Shown: piece after piece, positions 5,327 to 5,422 of the stretch
How positions within the stretch are numbered: position 1 is the stretch's first letter
Layout of the letters: the number at the start of each line of letters is the position of its first letter
Origin: an uncultured Eubacteriales bacterium
Lineage (GTDB): Bacteria; Bacillota; Clostridia; Oscillospirales; CAG-272
Direction of reading: 5' to 3'
DNA length: 5,422 nucleotides
NCBI GenBank assembly: GCA_900547565.1
Contig: URHI01000121.1
Location: 1-5,422, forward strand
The notes under the pieces: model-generated
What the model was told of the DNA's origin: nothing
Seen by the model: only the letters and a program-made list of their open reading frames with translations
The model's database searches: none
Position numbers and translations under genes: made by a program

Positions 5327-5422
5327 GTCGTTTTCGTCATTTTTTGTTCATTTATTACAAAAGACCATAATATGACCAACTAAAACATATGTTTTTGGCA
5401 ATTATTCATGGAATATTCACAT
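5327..5422. other. AT-rich upstream region without a gene
   Basis: I see no supportable coding sequence on either strand here. The DNA is very AT-rich, with runs of T/A directly upstream of the -35 box that could act as an UP element for the minus-strand promoter. It contains a perfect 14-bp palindrome (aaaacatatgtttt, 5382-5395) and a smaller 8-bp palindrome (gaatattc, 5411-5418). The upstream neighbour gene lies outside the window. Confidence 0.6.

Overview
The window holds one complete, minus-strand operon for a BMP-family (PnrA/Nup-like) ABC importer, preceded by a guanine-class purine riboswitch. Read in the direction of transcription (high to low coordinates), it contains: an AT-rich upstream region, a near-perfect sigma-A promoter, a purine aptamer, a strong intrinsic terminator, the substrate-binding lipoprotein, a terminator-like intergenic hairpin, a double-NBD ATPase, two different BPD_transp_2 permeases, and the start of an operon-end terminator cut by the window edge. 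I see no convincing gene on the plus strand.

The source is probably a low-to-mid GC Firmicute of the class Clostridia, plausibly a gut Oscillospirales/Ruminococcaceae-type bacterium. This is inferred from the strong GGAGG ribosome binding sites, the consensus TTGACA/TATAAT promoter, the riboswitch-terminator architecture, the lipoprotein signal and the protein style (for example the HDENSTYD start of the binding protein). No 16S or other marker is present, so the taxonomy is only an impression.

Region by region: 5327-5422 is AT-rich upstream DNA with no gene, containing a 14-bp palindrome. 5297-5326 is the promoter. 5193-5261 is the aptamer, with the guanine-specifying C in J3/1. 5100-5139 is the riboswitch terminator. 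3778-5049 is the binding protein. 3722-3763 is an intergenic attenuator-like hairpin. 2160-3701 is the ATPase, which starts at GTG. 1043-2170 and 66-1043 are the permeases; they overlap their upstream neighbours by 11 nt and 1 nt, so they are probably translationally coupled. 1-29 is a partial terminator.

How it works (known family roles plus inference): when intracellular guanine/hypoxanthine is low, the aptamer is unoccupied, an antiterminator can form and the importer is made. When guanine is plentiful, P1 is stabilised and the terminator stops transcription before the first gene. This fits an importer for purine nucleosides or bases, the substrates established for NupNOPQ, BmpA-NupABC and PnrA relatives. 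The exact substrate cannot be read from the sequence. The overall system type is known. The less ordinary details are a non-consensus J1/2 in the aptamer, an 8-nt copy of the P3 3' strand just upstream of the aptamer, a strong hairpin over the last codons of the binding-protein gene, the intergenic attenuator, and the strongly asymmetric ATPase sites.
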